The position numbers and the translations under genes are program-made. Shown here piece after piece: positions 44,941 to 53,956 of a DNA stretch of 64,000 nt; within the stretch, counting starts at the first letter, position 1, and the number at the start of each line of letters is the position of its first letter. Source of the stretch: Thalassotalea sp. HSM 43. GTDB taxonomy: Bacteria > Pseudomonadota > Gammaproteobacteria > Enterobacterales > Alteromonadaceae. Below the pieces are notes generated by a model. That model did no database searches. It saw only the letters and a list, made by a program, of their open reading frames with translations, and was not told the DNA's origin. The stretch is from contig NZ_CP038493.1 in the NCBI RefSeq assembly GCF_004752005.1, positions 434,001 to 498,000 on the forward strand, given 5' to 3'.

Positions 44941-47250
44941 ATGTGGCTAAGAACCATCCTGCTGATATTGTCAGGGTTTTCCCTAGTATTATGCAGCTTT
45001 GCTTTAAGCAAAAATAGCTATGCGACCCCAGCACAGTCTGCGCAGCAGTCAGCTACGCAGACATCCGAACGACCAACAACGCAGACGACCAATTTGTGGC
45101 AGCTTGCTGCTCGCAACAAACAACCTGACCATCAGCAAACCCACGTTCATGAGCTAATCAACGAGCAAGACATAATAGTCAACTTTAATACTCAAGCGCT
45201 TACTGAGCTGCTCGTCGGTCAACAAATACGATTGCAAGTTAATCATCAGCAACACATTACTCTCACTGTAGACAGCAAAAAACACAGTGAGAAACACGGC
45301 AAACAAACATTATTTATCAGCGCCAGTGATCACCATGAACATACACCAACCACCTTGTTTTTAAGCCATCGCGATACCGCCAGCCAAGGTTGGTTAAGAA
45401 CGCCAACGCAAAGCCTGCGACTGTTGGTGCAAAATGGTGAGGGTAAGTTGTTCGCCATCCATAGTATGCATAACGACGCGGACGATGTTAGACCGCACAA
45501 ATACTTGCATAGTGATGATCTGCATGATCATGACAAAGCCCGTCAAATACAAAACAGAATTGCCGCGAACATGTCGTTAACAACGCCCCCACCGGAGTCG
45601 GAGATAGCCATACTTATGGTCTACACAGACGAGGTCGAAAGTTACTTTTCCGGGCAGCAAGACTTACATTTTAGTCACCTCATCGAAGTCGCCAATCAAA
45701 CATTTAGCAACAGCAAGGTAGATATCAAATTGACATTGGCCGCTAGCCATAAACTGAGTTATCAATTTGATGGCGATTTACAAACCGCATTGCGCGATGT
45801 GACCTACAACGATTTACAACAACGAGAAAAAATCGAGCAAATCCGCTATGAAACGGCGGCGGATTTGGTGTTTTTTATCCTTGGGCGCAGAACATCAAAT
45901 GTTACCGGTTATGCGTGGGTAAATGGTGAGTATGGGGTGATAAGTGAGGATATTCGTTCCATGTATTCGGTTATGCATGTCAATGCCTCGGATTACGTGT
46001 TTGCCCATGAGATCGGCCATAATCTTGGCTTGCGACATTCCAGAATGCAATGGCCATATGAAGGCTCCACCTTCGACTTTGCCTTGGGCCATGGCGTTGA
46101 AAAACGCTTTATCACGGTCATGGCGTATAACAGTGATTTCAAAACATCAAACCGCTTAGCTGTATTCTCTAACCCCGAGTTATCTTGCTTAGGTTACCCT
46201 TGCGGTGTCGATCAATCTGATCAGCAACAGGGTGCAGATGCCAGCTTTGCCCTCAATGTTATTCGAGATGATGTTGCTCAGTTTTATAGTGAGCCGGTCA
46301 ACCTGACCCGCAGTGAAACCTTGCTGACCAGTTTTCAGCATGCGCAACTTAAAGGCTGCATTCAAGCCAATATCGCCAGCCATTATTATATTGGCATGTT
46401 TAACAGCCTCAGTTGTGAAGCAAAACAAATTTCAAATCTGGACGATTTAAGTAACTTGTTTGCTCTGCGCACCTTAAACTTAAGCTACAACCAGATAAAC
46501 AATATTGAGACGCTAGGCAAGCTTAAGCACTTAGTGTCTTTAAACCTAAACAATAATCAAGTAAGTGATGTCTCGCCGTTATTTAACCAACAAAAGCGCT
46601 GGCTAAAATTATCATTACAAAATAATCCGGTCTATTGTTGGCAAGTGGACTATCTACAAAACTTTGAAGATGTTTATGCCATAGATTTACCCGCGGATTG
46701 CGACGATGCCACCGAGTATGACGATTACGATATGGATGGCACAAGTAATCGAGACGAACTCAACAATAACACCAATCCAGCGTTAAACGCCCTCGGAGCC
46801 GGTGTTGCGCGCTTTGCAATTGCCAGTTACCAATTTAATGGTGGCGCTGGCGATGTCAGCGTTAAAGTTGAACGTCGCAATGGCAATGTCGGTATTCTCG
46901 AGGTATCTGTTGCCGTTAATGATGGTGATAATAATGTGGTCAGCGATGAGGTTATTACATTACAGCAACGAACATTAAGTTTTGCTCATGGACAGTTAGA
47001 AACCACACTGAATTTGCATATTGGTGAGCTGCAAAGCAGCAGTAAAACCTATCAATTAGTGTTAAATAGTGGTGACAACTCCAGCAGCGCCAACGTGATC
47101 ATCAGTAATGAACAAGTCACCAGTGCCGAGCAAAGCTCATCTTCTAGTGGCGGCAGTGGCGGTTCTCTATCTTGGTTTATCGCTAGCTTGGGGTTATTAA
47201 TGGTGATGATAACAAGATGGCGAAAAGCATCTAGACAGGCATTTAGATAG
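44941..47250 (+). CDS. secreted M12B-like metalloprotease with LRRs and GlyGly-CTERM anchor
   Basis: A 769-residue exported zinc protease. Signal peptide at residues 1-29. A poorly conserved His-rich propeptide-like region covers 30-215. The reprolysin-like catalytic domain (220-430) carries the zinc motif HEIGHNLGLRH at 356-366 and the Met-turn FITVMAYNS downstream. Leucine-rich repeats of internalin type follow (about 500-570: LRTLNLSYNQINNIETL and LVSLNLNNNQVSDVSPL). Then come a Ca-loop DDYDMDGTSNRDE, a Calx-beta-like domain (640-725), and a C-terminal SSSSSGGSGGSLSW plus hydrophobic helix plus basic tail. That tail is the GlyGly-CTERM signal cut by rhombosortase. A cell-surface or released protease is inferred. 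Confidence 0.88.
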   Translation: MWLRTILLILSGFSLVLCSFALSKNSYATPAQSAQQSATQTSERPTTQTTNLWQLAARNKQPDHQQTHVHELINEQDIIVNFNTQALTELLVGQQIRLQVNHQQHITLTVDSKKHSEKHGKQTLFISASDHHEHTPTTLFLSHRDTASQGWLRTPTQSLRLLVQNGEGKLFAIHSMHNDADDVRPHKYLHSDDLHDHDKARQIQNRIAANMSLTTPPPESEIAILMVYTDEVESYFSGQQDLHFSHLIEVANQTFSNSKVDIKLTLAASHKLSYQFDGDLQTALRDVTYNDLQQREKIEQIRYETAADLVFFILGRRTSNVTGYAWVNGEYGVISEDIRSMYSVMHVNASDYVFAHEIGHNLGLRHSRMQWPYEGSTFDFALGHGVEKRFITVMAYNSDFKTSNRLAVFSNPELSCLGYPCGVDQSDQQQGADASFALNVIRDDVAQFYSEPVNLTRSETLLTSFQHAQLKGCIQANIASHYYIGMFNSLSCEAKQISNLDDLSNLFALRTLNLSYNQINNIETLGKLKHLVSLNLNNNQVSDVSPLFNQQKRWLKLSLQNNPVYCWQVDYLQNFEDVYAIDLPADCDDATEYDDYDMDGTSNRDELNNNTNPALNALGAGVARFAIASYQFNGGAGDVSVKVERRNGNVGILEVSVAVNDGDNNVVSDEVITLQQRTLSFAHGQLETTLNLHIGELQSSSKTYQLVLNSGDNSSSANVIISNEQVTSAEQSSSSSGGSGGSLSWFIASLGLLMVMITRWRKASRQAFR

Positions 47251-47394
47251 GCATGAACGCCATTTCGTCGCTTTTGCAAAAGCTATTGCAAAAGCTACTG
47301 CTATAGCCATGTTAGAGCGGGTGTTAGGGCTGGTGTTAAAGTTGCTGCTAAAGCTGAAGTTGTCGATGAGTTTGTCATTGTAGATCACAAGCTA

Positions 47395-47622
47395 TCAGGA
47401 TTTGTACAAGCGATTAAATTGTTTAATTGAAAAACCATTGATAAATTGATCGCCTACTTTAACCACTGGCACGCCACGAAAACCAAGTTGATTAAACTCT
47501 TTTTTGCCATTAGGCGTCGAAACATTACAAAGCCGATATTTGATGCCTAAATTGTCCAGATATTGCTTCGCCGTTTGACAATGCGGGCATTTATTCATGG
47601 TGTATAAGGTCACTCGTTTCAC
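47395..47622 (-). CDS. glutaredoxin-family protein
   Basis: A 75-residue cytoplasmic thioredoxin-fold protein. Dithiol active site CPHC (residues 12-15) in LYTMNKCPHCQTAKQYL, the cis-Pro segment GVPVVKVGDQFINGF (near 50-64). It lacks the GSH-binding TVP/GG signature of classical glutaredoxins (here GVPVV then NGF), resembling NrdH/YruB-type small redoxins. A 14-bp tandem array begins 45 bases upstream of its start. It is convergent with the metalloprotease gene. Confidence 0.85.
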   Translation of the reverse strand: MKRVTLYTMNKCPHCQTAKQYLDNLGIKYRLCNVSTPNGKKEFNQLGFRGVPVVKVGDQFINGFSIKQFNRLYKS

Positions 47623-47666
47623 AATATTGTTACTCGTTTTCAGTATGTCTTCGCACAGCGTTCAAA

Positions 47667-47750
47667 ACTAAACACCTAAAATTAAACACCTAAAATTAAA
47701 CACCTAAAATTAAACACCTAAAATTAAACACCTAAAACTAAACACCTATA
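47667..47750. repeat. 14-bp tandem array, 6 units, upstream of the glutaredoxin gene
   Basis: Six contiguous 14-bp units with consensus ATTAAACACCTAAA (units 1 and 6 begin ACTA; unit 6 ends CTATA). It lies between the start of the glutaredoxin gene and the end of the Trp-rich protein gene, both on the minus strand. The flank continues with a short ATGGCA duplication. Confidence 0.94.
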
Positions 47751-47788
47751 ATGGCAATGGCAATGACAGTCCGCATATAGGCCAATAG

Positions 47789-47998
47789 TTAATGCCAGCC
47801 ACTGCGCCATATCGCGCTATCTTTTAGCTGACGCCAATCAATATCATATTGGTTATTATTGATAACCGCCTGAATGAGGCACTCTATTACCTTACCGTTA
47901 TCATCGTATGTGACTTTGGCAATAAAGAAATGGCGTTCCTTATTATTGACCTGCAGTTTTGTCCACTTGCTGTTTAGTAATTTTTTGGGAGAGATCAT
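47789..47998 (-). CDS. TIGR02450-type small tryptophan-rich protein
   Basis: A 69-residue cytoplasmic protein that matches the small Trp-rich family: NSKWTKLQ near the N terminus, HFFIAKVTYDDNGKVIECLIQAV in the middle, and WRQLKDSAIWRSGWH at the end. Function is unknown. A ribosome binding site (AAGGTGATACG) precedes the ATG. It stands alone upstream of the 14-bp array. Confidence 0.85.
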   Translation of the reverse strand: MISPKKLLNSKWTKLQVNNKERHFFIAKVTYDDNGKVIECLIQAVINNNQYDIDWRQLKDSAIWRSGWH

Positions 47999-48070
47999 CG
48001 TATCACCTTATTTTGCAGATGATACGATACAAAGCTCAGTTTAGATGCATTGTGGCTGCTTAACTCGACG

Positions 48071-48667
48071 TTAAAGCTCCATCTTAATGGCATCAATGAT
48101 GGCTTCAGGTTTGGTCAAATACAGGTTGTGATTCAATAACACTAAGTTATCATCCACAGCCAATAGTAACGCCGGAAATGCTTTGGTATTGATCACTTGT
48201 TGAATCTCATCAATTTCCGCTAATGCGTACTCGGCATCGCGCGTTAAGGTGTCTTTAAATACCTTACCTGGTGGTGACAATTTAAAGGTGTCACACAATG
48301 ATTGAAAATCTTCTTTATCCAATAACGGGTTATTGTCGACAAAGTGCTGCTGCTGTAGTGCACGTAAAATCGCAATTGCTTGGTGTGGCTGTTTATTTGC
48401 CGCCCAAGCCATAAAGTTAGCAGACATCAGCGAGTCTTTGCTGTCATCAGCGTATTGCAGATAATCCATACCAAAATGCGCCGCGCTCTGCTCAGCGACT
48501 TGTTGCGCCTGTTTTTTACCCGGACTGTCATTGCCATCAAAGTAAGCAATATGCCAAAGATGGATAGGCATATCAGCAAATGCCTTGTGAATTTGTTCAA
48601 CCAGTGCCGATGATGCATAGCTCCATGGGCTATGGCTATCATATATAAAAAATAATTCTGCGTTCAT
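48071..48667 (-). CDS. DsbA-fold (FrnE/DsbA-like) protein lacking the redox CXXC
   Basis: A 198-residue protein with no signal peptide. The start MNAELFFIYDSHSPWSYASS fits the 2-hydroxychromene isomerase/FrnE/DsbA-like fold. The position where CXXC is expected reads SPWS, so disulphide chemistry at that site is lost. The helical insert (60-140) and the cis-Pro loop TKAFPALLLAVDD (near 160-172) are present. Possible role as a GST-like or isomerase protein is speculation. It has its own short upstream gap of 328 bases before the ADP-ribosylglycohydrolase-like gene. Confidence 0.78.
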   Translation of the reverse strand: MNAELFFIYDSHSPWSYASSALVEQIHKAFADMPIHLWHIAYFDGNDSPGKKQAQQVAEQSAAHFGMDYLQYADDSKDSLMSANFMAWAANKQPHQAIAILRALQQQHFVDNNPLLDKEDFQSLCDTFKLSPPGKVFKDTLTRDAEYALAEIDEIQQVINTKAFPALLLAVDDNLVLLNHNLYLTKPEAIIDAIKMEL

Positions 48668-48994
48668 TAATATTCAGCTATTGTCTAAAATTGTGGGGAT
48701 TTTAAATAGTTTAGTCGAGAAATGCCAACAGGTATTGCAATATGCGATGACTATTTGCGGCAATCAAACTCGAACAACATCGCCAGTAGCTATAATAACT
48801 CGGCAATAAGCTCAGCTCAAAATTAACGCCTATCACAAATTAACAGCGGTAAAAATAAACAGAGGCCAAACCTATAAGGTTTCGCCTCTGTTTAGCTTTT
48901 AAGCTGACTCTCATGCATTAATCATGCACTAAGCTCGTAACTTTTCTTAGAATTAGGTGCCGAGTCATAAATCTAGGCGCGTGTGCTGTGCACT
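48668..48994. other. intergenic stretch holding only a terminator
   Basis: About 327 bases between the DsbA-like gene and the end of the glucan operon. Besides the hairpin at 48857-48893 I see nothing. The first 180 bases probably hold the promoter of the DsbA-like gene on the minus strand. Confidence 0.5.
48857..48893 (-). terminator. probable terminator of the minus-strand sugar operon
   Basis: AAACAGAGGC-CAAACC-TATAA-GGTTT-CGCCTCTGTTT: a 9- to 10-bp outer stem with an extra inner stem, A-run before and T-run after. It is about 100 bases past the last gene of the operon read on the minus strand, a rather long distance. Confidence 0.6.
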
Positions 48995-50425
48995 CTATTT
49001 GGTATTCAACGCCACAGGGATTTGCCATTTATTGGCATCGCTTCGGCCTTGCATTTTTTCAACGACAACCAAATCAATAATGCTTAACATGCGCTCTGCC
49101 ATCAGCGCGAAACTGTCTTCACCATCTTTTGTTGGGGTATGGTCAGGAAAATTACGGCGGGTCCTATGTATCCAATAGGTATCTGATATATTGTCGCTTG
49201 CAAACGCCGATTTAACGCCATCAATACCGTGCAAAAAACCCAATAAACCGCCCCAAGTTGCCGTTGGGTTGTCAGAATCCCAGCCACTTAAGCTGCCTAT
49301 TTGAATGGTTCTTTTTACGTCGCCTTGACCATAAAACCAACTCACCAAGCTTGCCGCATAATTAATGCCCGCTTCAAATGGGTCTTTGTATTGATAACCA
49401 TCAGCTTGCTCTAATTGATAGCGCTGATACACCGCATCTCGAGTTACTTCCCAATTTTGTTTATCGGGGTTATTGCGATAGTGGGCCAATACAAAGTCAA
49501 ACATTTTCGCCGGATAGTCATTATCGTTAAGATGTTTTCGCGCCTGAGTTGCTAACCAAATGCCTTGCTCAGCAATGGGTAAGTCTTTATCAACGCTGCT
49601 TGCCAGAGAATGCATTACCACATAAAAGTTGGCAATTTGCGCGGACTCATGATTGGCGGCGACGCGTATAGGTAAGTAGGCTATATCTTTGGCAACAGCG
49701 ACATTAACCGGTGCCAACAAACCGAAAAATTCGGTGGTTAACTGGGCATCAATCATCATGTATTTGGCATTATTTTTAGCTTCACTGGTTTCTGGTGGCA
49801 ACATGCCTTGTGCCATTAAAATACGGGCACGCTCATTTGATTCCCATAAAAAATTTTCTTTTACAGGCTCTGAATCAGCGAATTTTTTAAACAATGGTGC
49901 GTCATCTTCTGAATAGGTATGCTTGAGCCAACCTTGCTTGATTTGCTCAGCGGTTAACTTGGCTGTTTGTAACTGATGATGAAGGTGCAAATAAATGTAT
50001 TCAATATCGGTATCATCATCTGCGCCCCAAGGCACGCCCTCACGCTCTAAGTAAAAGTCGATAACATCGCTATGTGGAACACCTTCGCCCCACATCGCCG
50101 GTAAATCTTTGCTGCCCCAGTCTTGGTCAGTATAAAACGGCATGGTTTCTGGGGTACCGACTTTATCCATTTCCGTGATCAAACCGGTCCAGTTGGCAAT
50201 GCTTTGCCCTAACCAAAAGCCTTGCAATCGCTGCTGGTATGCTTGCTTATCGATTTCGACAAACGCAGCCGGTTGGCTACCTTGCTCATCCTCTGCTTGC
50301 GCTGCAACAACTTGCGTATCGTCAGCCTCAGCGTGCACAGACTGATCTTGTTTTGCTTGCTCAGAGCAACCAAGCAGAGCAAAACAGATCAGCATGGTGT
50401 TTAAACCTTGTGTAGATTTATTCAT
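48995..50425 (-). CDS. ADP-ribosylglycohydrolase-fold lipoprotein
   Basis: A 476-residue predicted lipoprotein. Start at MNKSTQGLNTMLICFALLGC (lipobox LLGC, Cys20), with AGGAG upstream; an earlier in-frame start runs back to the GH3 stop. The ADP_ribosyl_GH domain (about residues 65-460) shows the two metal-binding clusters: GADDDTDIEYIYLH (near 145-158) and GWDSDNPTATWGGLLGFLHG (near 380-400). Exported members occur in carbohydrate loci of Bacteroidetes and gammaproteobacteria and may act on glycosides rather than ADP-ribosyl proteins. It is the last gene of the symporter-GH94-CBM9-GH3 operon, 37 bases after the GH3 stop. Confidence 0.82.
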   Translation of the reverse strand: MNKSTQGLNTMLICFALLGCSEQAKQDQSVHAEADDTQVVAAQAEDEQGSQPAAFVEIDKQAYQQRLQGFWLGQSIANWTGLITEMDKVGTPETMPFYTDQDWGSKDLPAMWGEGVPHSDVIDFYLEREGVPWGADDDTDIEYIYLHLHHQLQTAKLTAEQIKQGWLKHTYSEDDAPLFKKFADSEPVKENFLWESNERARILMAQGMLPPETSEAKNNAKYMMIDAQLTTEFFGLLAPVNVAVAKDIAYLPIRVAANHESAQIANFYVVMHSLASSVDKDLPIAEQGIWLATQARKHLNDNDYPAKMFDFVLAHYRNNPDKQNWEVTRDAVYQRYQLEQADGYQYKDPFEAGINYAASLVSWFYGQGDVKRTIQIGSLSGWDSDNPTATWGGLLGFLHGIDGVKSAFASDNISDTYWIHRTRRNFPDHTPTKDGEDSFALMAERMLSIIDLVVVEKMQGRSDANKWQIPVALNTK

Positions 50426-50462
50426 CGTATTTGCTCCTAGTTTGGCGATACCCACTTGTTGA

Positions 50463-53114
50463 TTAGTTATTGCCAGGCTCATATTGAAATGCTTCGGTTA
50501 AGCGTATATCAGCTAACGAGGCACCTAAATGCACCTTAAACTGGCCAGCCTCGGCCTTCCAGTCATTAGCCTCGACACTCCAAAACGATAAATCGCGTTG
50601 ACTCAACACCATAGAGACTTGTTTGCTTTCGCCGGGCTGTAAAAATACTTTAGCAAAACCTTTAAGCTCTTTAATTGGTCGCTCAACACTGGCTTCGACA
50701 TCCTGCAAATATAATTGCACCACTTCAGCCCCAGCTCGTTTGCCGGTGTTTTTAACATCGACGGTGACTTGATATAGGCCGTTAGAATCATCATCGGAAG
50801 CGTACTCGCCTTTGCTTATATCGATGTTTTCAAAGGTAAAATCAGTGTAGGACAAACCATGGCCAAACACGAACTCAGGCTCAATGGCTTGTTGCTCAAA
50901 CCAGCGATAACCGATAAATACACCTTCTTTGTATAATGATTCGGTGGCATTGTAGTCATTCAGCGCGATTGCCGCGGTATCTTGCAATCGTTTTGGTAAG
51001 GTAATTGGCATTTTGCCACTTGGATTCACATCACCAAATATCACATCAGCAAAAGCATTACCGGCCTCAAGGCCTCCGTACCAGCCCCAAACAAGTGCGT
51101 TCGCTTGCTCAGCCCATGGCATTTCAACCGCAGAGCCAGCGACCATAAACAGCACGGTATTCGGGTTGGCTTGAAGCAGATTGTTGATCACTTCGTCTTG
51201 CGAGCCCGGTAGTTTCATATCTGTACGGTCAATAGCTTCTCTGTCATCGCCATGGCTTAAGCCACCAAAATAAATGACCGCATCGGCTTTCGCTGCAGCA
51301 GCGGTATATTCTGCCTTGTCGACAAAAAATGCACCGGGTGCATCCCAACCAAGCACAAATTCACCGTTACCTTGATAACTAATGGCAAATTTATGATTTT
51401 TATCGGCACTCAAATTAACGCTAATACTGGCTGTTTGCTTGCTGTCAGAGTCCAGCTCTAAAACCGTATCACCATCAATATTAACGCTTATTTTCCCTTG
51501 ATATTCGAGTTTTAACAGATGCTCGCCACTTTCAAATGGCTTTACCTCAGCGTCCATCTCAATAAACTCGCTGGCATTGTCAGAGCCACTTTTATAGCTG
51601 GCATTAATGATCCAAGACTCTTCTAATAACTCTGACTTAGATGCATCACTAAAACGTTTGTAGGTCCAAGCGGGCGTACCGGTCCAATGTTTCGAGGCGA
51701 TATAATCGGCCGCAATTGGCGCTAAAGAACTCGAACGAGCGCGCATCACCTCGATATTAACCTCGTCACCCAAATAGTTTTTCAGCCCTTGCAATGGCGT
51801 GATTTCATATAACGACTTCACCTCTGAAGAACCGCCGCCTAAGCCATGGATACGATCGGCGTTAGGACCGAGTACTAAGACGTTTTTAATGTCTTTACTC
51901 AATGGCAAAACGTTGCCGTTATTTTTTAGCAACACCACGCCTTGACTGGCAATATGTCGCGCTGCTTGTTGATGCGTTTTGGTATTGCGACTGCCCGGTA
52001 AACGTGACTCATCCCACATACCGACTCGATGCATCAAACGTAAGATGCGTCTGACTTTGTCATCAACAACCGACTCAGAAATTTTACCGTCTTTTAGCAT
52101 TTGCAAAAACGGCTGCGCCAAAAAGTAGTCGTCATAAGACTCAACATTGGTACCCATTTCTAAATCCAAACCATTAACCGCAGCATCATAGGTATTGATA
52201 TCGACGTTCCAATCGGTGAGCAATACGCCGTCAAAGCCCCAATCGCCTTTTAAGATGTCCATCACCAGATGTTTCGATTGGTTGGCATTGGTGCCATAGT
52301 ATTGGTTGTATGCGCCCATAACAGAATACACACCGCCTTGCTTAACCGCCGCTTCAAAGGCCGGCAAATACACTTCGCGTAAAGTACGTTCATCCGGTTT
52401 GGCATTAACACCAATACGGTTTAATTCTTGGGTATTGAGCGCATAGTGTTTTGCGTTGGCGGCAACGTCTTGCGATTGAATGCCTTTAACTTCAGGTACC
52501 ACAAGACTGGCGGCAAGAAACGGGTCTTCGCCCATGTATTCAAAATTACGACCGTATAACGGCAAGCGCGCCAAATTTACACCGGGACCTAAAATGATAT
52601 CTTTACCGCGATGCCGCGCTTCTGCCCCTAACACACTACCATGTAGGTGCGCCATTTCCGGATCAAAACTGGCTGCAACCGTGGTTAAATGCGGTAAATA
52701 AGTGGCATGATCATCGTCCCAACCTGCGGCATTCCAGGTGTCGCGTTCGTGTTGATAACGAACACCATGTGGGCCATCCGATAACCACAATTCTGGGATA
52801 CCCAAACGTTCAATGGCATTGACGTGGAACTTGCCACTGGCATGCACCAAAGATACCTTTTCTTCTAACGTCAATTTTGCCAGCAACTGTTCAACGTCTT
52901 GCTCTACCTTGGCTAACCGTGTTTGTTTGGCTTGCTGGTAATCCGCGCTATCAATGCTTTGTACTGTTGCTTGCACCGCTTGTTGAGTTTGCTCGGTTTG
53001 TTCATTTTGTTGTGTCGACTGCTTACACGCCGATAAACCAACAAGCACGAATATTGATGACGCGCCATATGTTATCGCTCGGCTTAATATCGAATGTTTG
53101 ATAGCGTTTTTCAT
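50463..53114 (-). CDS. glycoside hydrolase family 3 beta-glucosidase lipoprotein with PA14-like insert
   Basis: Exo-acting beta-glucosidase, 883 residues, predicted lipoprotein (signal peptide with lipobox LSAC, Cys30). After a Gln/Thr-rich linker (31-55) comes the GH3 N-terminal barrel: LWLSDGPHGVRY (109-120), AKHYALN (221-227), and nucleophile Asp301 in GVLLTDWNVD. The C-terminal domain is split by a PA14-like insert (about 440-590, ending LGWDAPGAFFVD). GDDREAIDRTDMKLPGSQ continues the GH3-C domain. A Fn3-like domain closes the protein (790-870). PA14-containing GH3 enzymes cleave beta-glucosides from oligosaccharides. It is located in the operon between the CBM9-like and ADP-ribosylglycohydrolase-like genes. 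Confidence 0.92.
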   Translation of the reverse strand: MKNAIKHSILSRAITYGASSIFVLVGLSACKQSTQQNEQTEQTQQAVQATVQSIDSADYQQAKQTRLAKVEQDVEQLLAKLTLEEKVSLVHASGKFHVNAIERLGIPELWLSDGPHGVRYQHERDTWNAAGWDDDHATYLPHLTTVAASFDPEMAHLHGSVLGAEARHRGKDIILGPGVNLARLPLYGRNFEYMGEDPFLAASLVVPEVKGIQSQDVAANAKHYALNTQELNRIGVNAKPDERTLREVYLPAFEAAVKQGGVYSVMGAYNQYYGTNANQSKHLVMDILKGDWGFDGVLLTDWNVDINTYDAAVNGLDLEMGTNVESYDDYFLAQPFLQMLKDGKISESVVDDKVRRILRLMHRVGMWDESRLPGSRNTKTHQQAARHIASQGVVLLKNNGNVLPLSKDIKNVLVLGPNADRIHGLGGGSSEVKSLYEITPLQGLKNYLGDEVNIEVMRARSSSLAPIAADYIASKHWTGTPAWTYKRFSDASKSELLEESWIINASYKSGSDNASEFIEMDAEVKPFESGEHLLKLEYQGKISVNIDGDTVLELDSDSKQTASISVNLSADKNHKFAISYQGNGEFVLGWDAPGAFFVDKAEYTAAAAKADAVIYFGGLSHGDDREAIDRTDMKLPGSQDEVINNLLQANPNTVLFMVAGSAVEMPWAEQANALVWGWYGGLEAGNAFADVIFGDVNPSGKMPITLPKRLQDTAAIALNDYNATESLYKEGVFIGYRWFEQQAIEPEFVFGHGLSYTDFTFENIDISKGEYASDDDSNGLYQVTVDVKNTGKRAGAEVVQLYLQDVEASVERPIKELKGFAKVFLQPGESKQVSMVLSQRDLSFWSVEANDWKAEAGQFKVHLGASLADIRLTEAFQYEPGNN

Positions 53115-53122
53115 GATCTGTT

Positions 53123-53908
53123 TTAGTTACCTTTAACCAACGTTAGCCGAGAAAATACATCGGCGGTTTTATAGCCTAAATTTTTATCGCCTGCGATTGG
53201 CGTAATCGTCGTAGAGCCGAGAAAGTGTTCTCTGACTTTACTGCCGTCATTGTCACAATAGGCGAGCATAAAGCCCAACACTTTACCTTCTTGCAAGGTG
53301 ACCCGCGACGTCTGCCACTTGTCGAGCGGTTTGTTATGATCAAATGAATCATTATGAATTTCTAACGCCACTTCCCAAATGATGCCATTAGGTCGTTTAT
53401 CATCACGACGCCACTGGCTTTTGACATGAGAATTTAGGGCTAAAAATTCCGGCTCACCGTTTTCCAGTTGACCACCGATATCAATCGCTTGATTATCCAA
53501 AGCAATATGATAGGCAAATGCATTATAGTCAAAGGTATGGGAACCACCGGACGCGTCTTCATCTATAAACACTTCTAACGCGTCATCATCCCAATAGAAA
53601 AACAGTGGGTCGGCGTATTGGTCAAACAGCACGTCGTCGCTCATCTCTACCAATAAGTACACATATTTTTCGTCCCAAGCGACCTTGAATCGCCCAGAAA
53701 AATCATCGCTTTTAGGGTAATTGCCAATCATGTCTTGATCCAATGGATACCATTGCCCCTGCTGCCATACGGGATCATCCGCGTCGGCATTTATGTTAAT
53801 CGCTTGCTCGCTATATGGGGCTGTAAATGATTGCTTTTCAGGTTTCTGCCAGCTTAAACTTTGCCAACTTATGGTCATTAATAAAACAAGTACAATGGCA
53901 CGCAACAC
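53123..53908 (-). CDS. secreted CBM9-like carbohydrate-binding protein
   Basis: A 261-residue exported protein (signal peptide MLRAIVLVLLMTISWQSLS). Residues 30-255 resemble the family 9 carbohydrate-binding fold: ADDPVWQQGQWYPL, FSGRFKVAWDEKYVYLLVEMSD, FFYWDDDALEVFIDEDASGG, FAYHIALDN and GIIWEVALEIHNDSF are the usual landmarks. There is no linked catalytic domain. It could present or bind the substrate in the periplasm, or have a catalytic role not yet known. It is eight bases ahead of the GH3 gene and 48 after GH94. Confidence 0.83.
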   Translation of the reverse strand: MLRAIVLVLLMTISWQSLSWQKPEKQSFTAPYSEQAININADADDPVWQQGQWYPLDQDMIGNYPKSDDFSGRFKVAWDEKYVYLLVEMSDDVLFDQYADPLFFYWDDDALEVFIDEDASGGSHTFDYNAFAYHIALDNQAIDIGGQLENGEPEFLALNSHVKSQWRRDDKRPNGIIWEVALEIHNDSFDHNKPLDKWQTSRVTLQEGKVLGFMLAYCDNDGSKVREHFLGSTTITPIAGDKNLGYKTADVFSRLTLVKGN

Positions 53909-53956
53909 GGCCTTTCTCCTTACATTGACAAAACATTGATAAATTATGTTTTGGCT

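Noticed and set aside
47250-47394. Degenerate repeats of GCAAAAGCTATT/TACT after the metalloprotease gene as a fifth tandem array
   Set aside because: Only about two imperfect copies are seen, and the rest is loose low-complexity sequence without a stable period.
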